From positions 1-5,819 of the forward strand of contig DATKDU010000162.1 of the NCBI GenBank assembly GCA_035512595.1: DNA of 5,819 nucleotides, given 5' to 3'. This document shows, one piece after another, positions 5,639 through 5,819 of the stretch. How positions within the stretch are numbered: the stretch's first letter is position 1; each line of letters starts with the position of its first letter. The DNA is from DATKDU01 sp035512595. GTDB lineage: Bacteria > Planctomycetota > Planctomycetia > Pirellulales > Pirellulaceae. The position numbers were made by a program, and so were the translations under genes. The notes under the pieces were generated by a model. That model was not told where the DNA came from and did no database searches. It saw nothing but the letters and a program-made list of their open reading frames with translations.

Positions 5639-5819
5639 GCGACTGCCGCGCGGCAATCACCCGTGCGGCCGCCTGCTCGGCCGTGTCAGCCAGTGCCGTC
5701 AGATGCCCCATCTTGCGGCCCGGGCGGGAGTCGGCTTTGCCGTAGAGGTGCAGCTTGACGTCGCGATGACCCAGTGCCGCGGACCAGTTCGGCGAACCGT
5801 TTTGCCACAGGTCGCCGAG
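5634..5819 (-). CDS. purK: N5-carboxyaminoimidazole ribonucleotide synthetase PurK (C-terminal 61 residues; 5' end outside window)
   Basis: PurK is an ATP-grasp enzyme that carboxylates AIR to N5-CAIR (purine biosynthesis, cytoplasm), which PurE then rearranges. The visible end reads LGDLWQNGSPNW, then GHRDVKLHLYGK, then SRPGRKMGHLTALADTAEQA and ends at AARQSL. LGDLW, VKLHLYGK and RPGRKMGHLT are the PurK C-terminal signatures, with the Lys/Arg-rich RPGRKMGH loop in the substrate region. The gene enters from the right edge on the - strand, so the start and the ATP-grasp core are outside. The TAG stop (5636-5634) is the TTTAG foot of a REP element, so the natural terminus may have been reshaped. 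It faces purL-purQ across the accessory block; purE may lie beyond the window edge, which I cannot see. Confidence 0.95.
   Translation of the reverse strand, partial: LGDLWQNGSPNWSAALGHRDVKLHLYGKADSRPGRKMGHLTALADTAEQAAARVIAARQSL

Noticed and set aside
4656..5640. A conventional IS element bounded by the repeats
   Set aside because: There are no matched terminal inverted repeats at both ends and no target duplication. The flanks are REP hairpins with three copies in one orientation, which fits a domesticated RAYT better.

Overview
The window looks like chromosomal DNA of a high-GC planctomycete (Pirellulales-like). The reasons are the GC-rich coding style, two tandem heptamer arrays (ATCCGAA/ATCCGCA type), hairpin repeats built on TTGGAGTGCGGCGAC...GTCGCCGC, and two small hypothetical families that I associate with planctomycetes and cyanobacteria. 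The taxonomic call comes from memory of these repeats and proteins, not from a search.

Layout. (1) Positions 1-2212 hold the end of purL and all of purQ on the + strand; together they encode the synthetase and glutaminase subunits of FGAM synthase (purine step 4). A heptamer array lies in frame inside purL, and a second one forms the whole purL-purQ junction. (2) Positions 2209-3560 hold a lower-GC four-helix membrane protein with a possible PH-like cytosolic tail, then two tiny genes overlapping by ATGA. (3) Positions 3561-4655 hold an HtrA/DegP-type serine protease with an intact catalytic triad and one PDZ domain, but no visible export signal. Its leader can fold into a nested hairpin that hides both the Shine-Dalgarno sequence and the start codon. 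(4) Positions 4656-5640 form a REPtron: a REP-associated tyrosine transposase (RAYT) on the - strand, with an inverted REP pair at its 3' end and a direct REP array upstream. (5) Positions 5634-5819 hold the C-terminus of purK on the - strand, whose stop codon lies in a REP foot.

The purine genes face each other across about 3.4 kb of accessory DNA. The observations most worth checking are the possible translation-control hairpin on the HtrA protease and the precise placement of REP elements at the ends of three genes. The heptamer arrays that have entered the purL-purQ genes are the third. No wholly new multi-gene system is evident.
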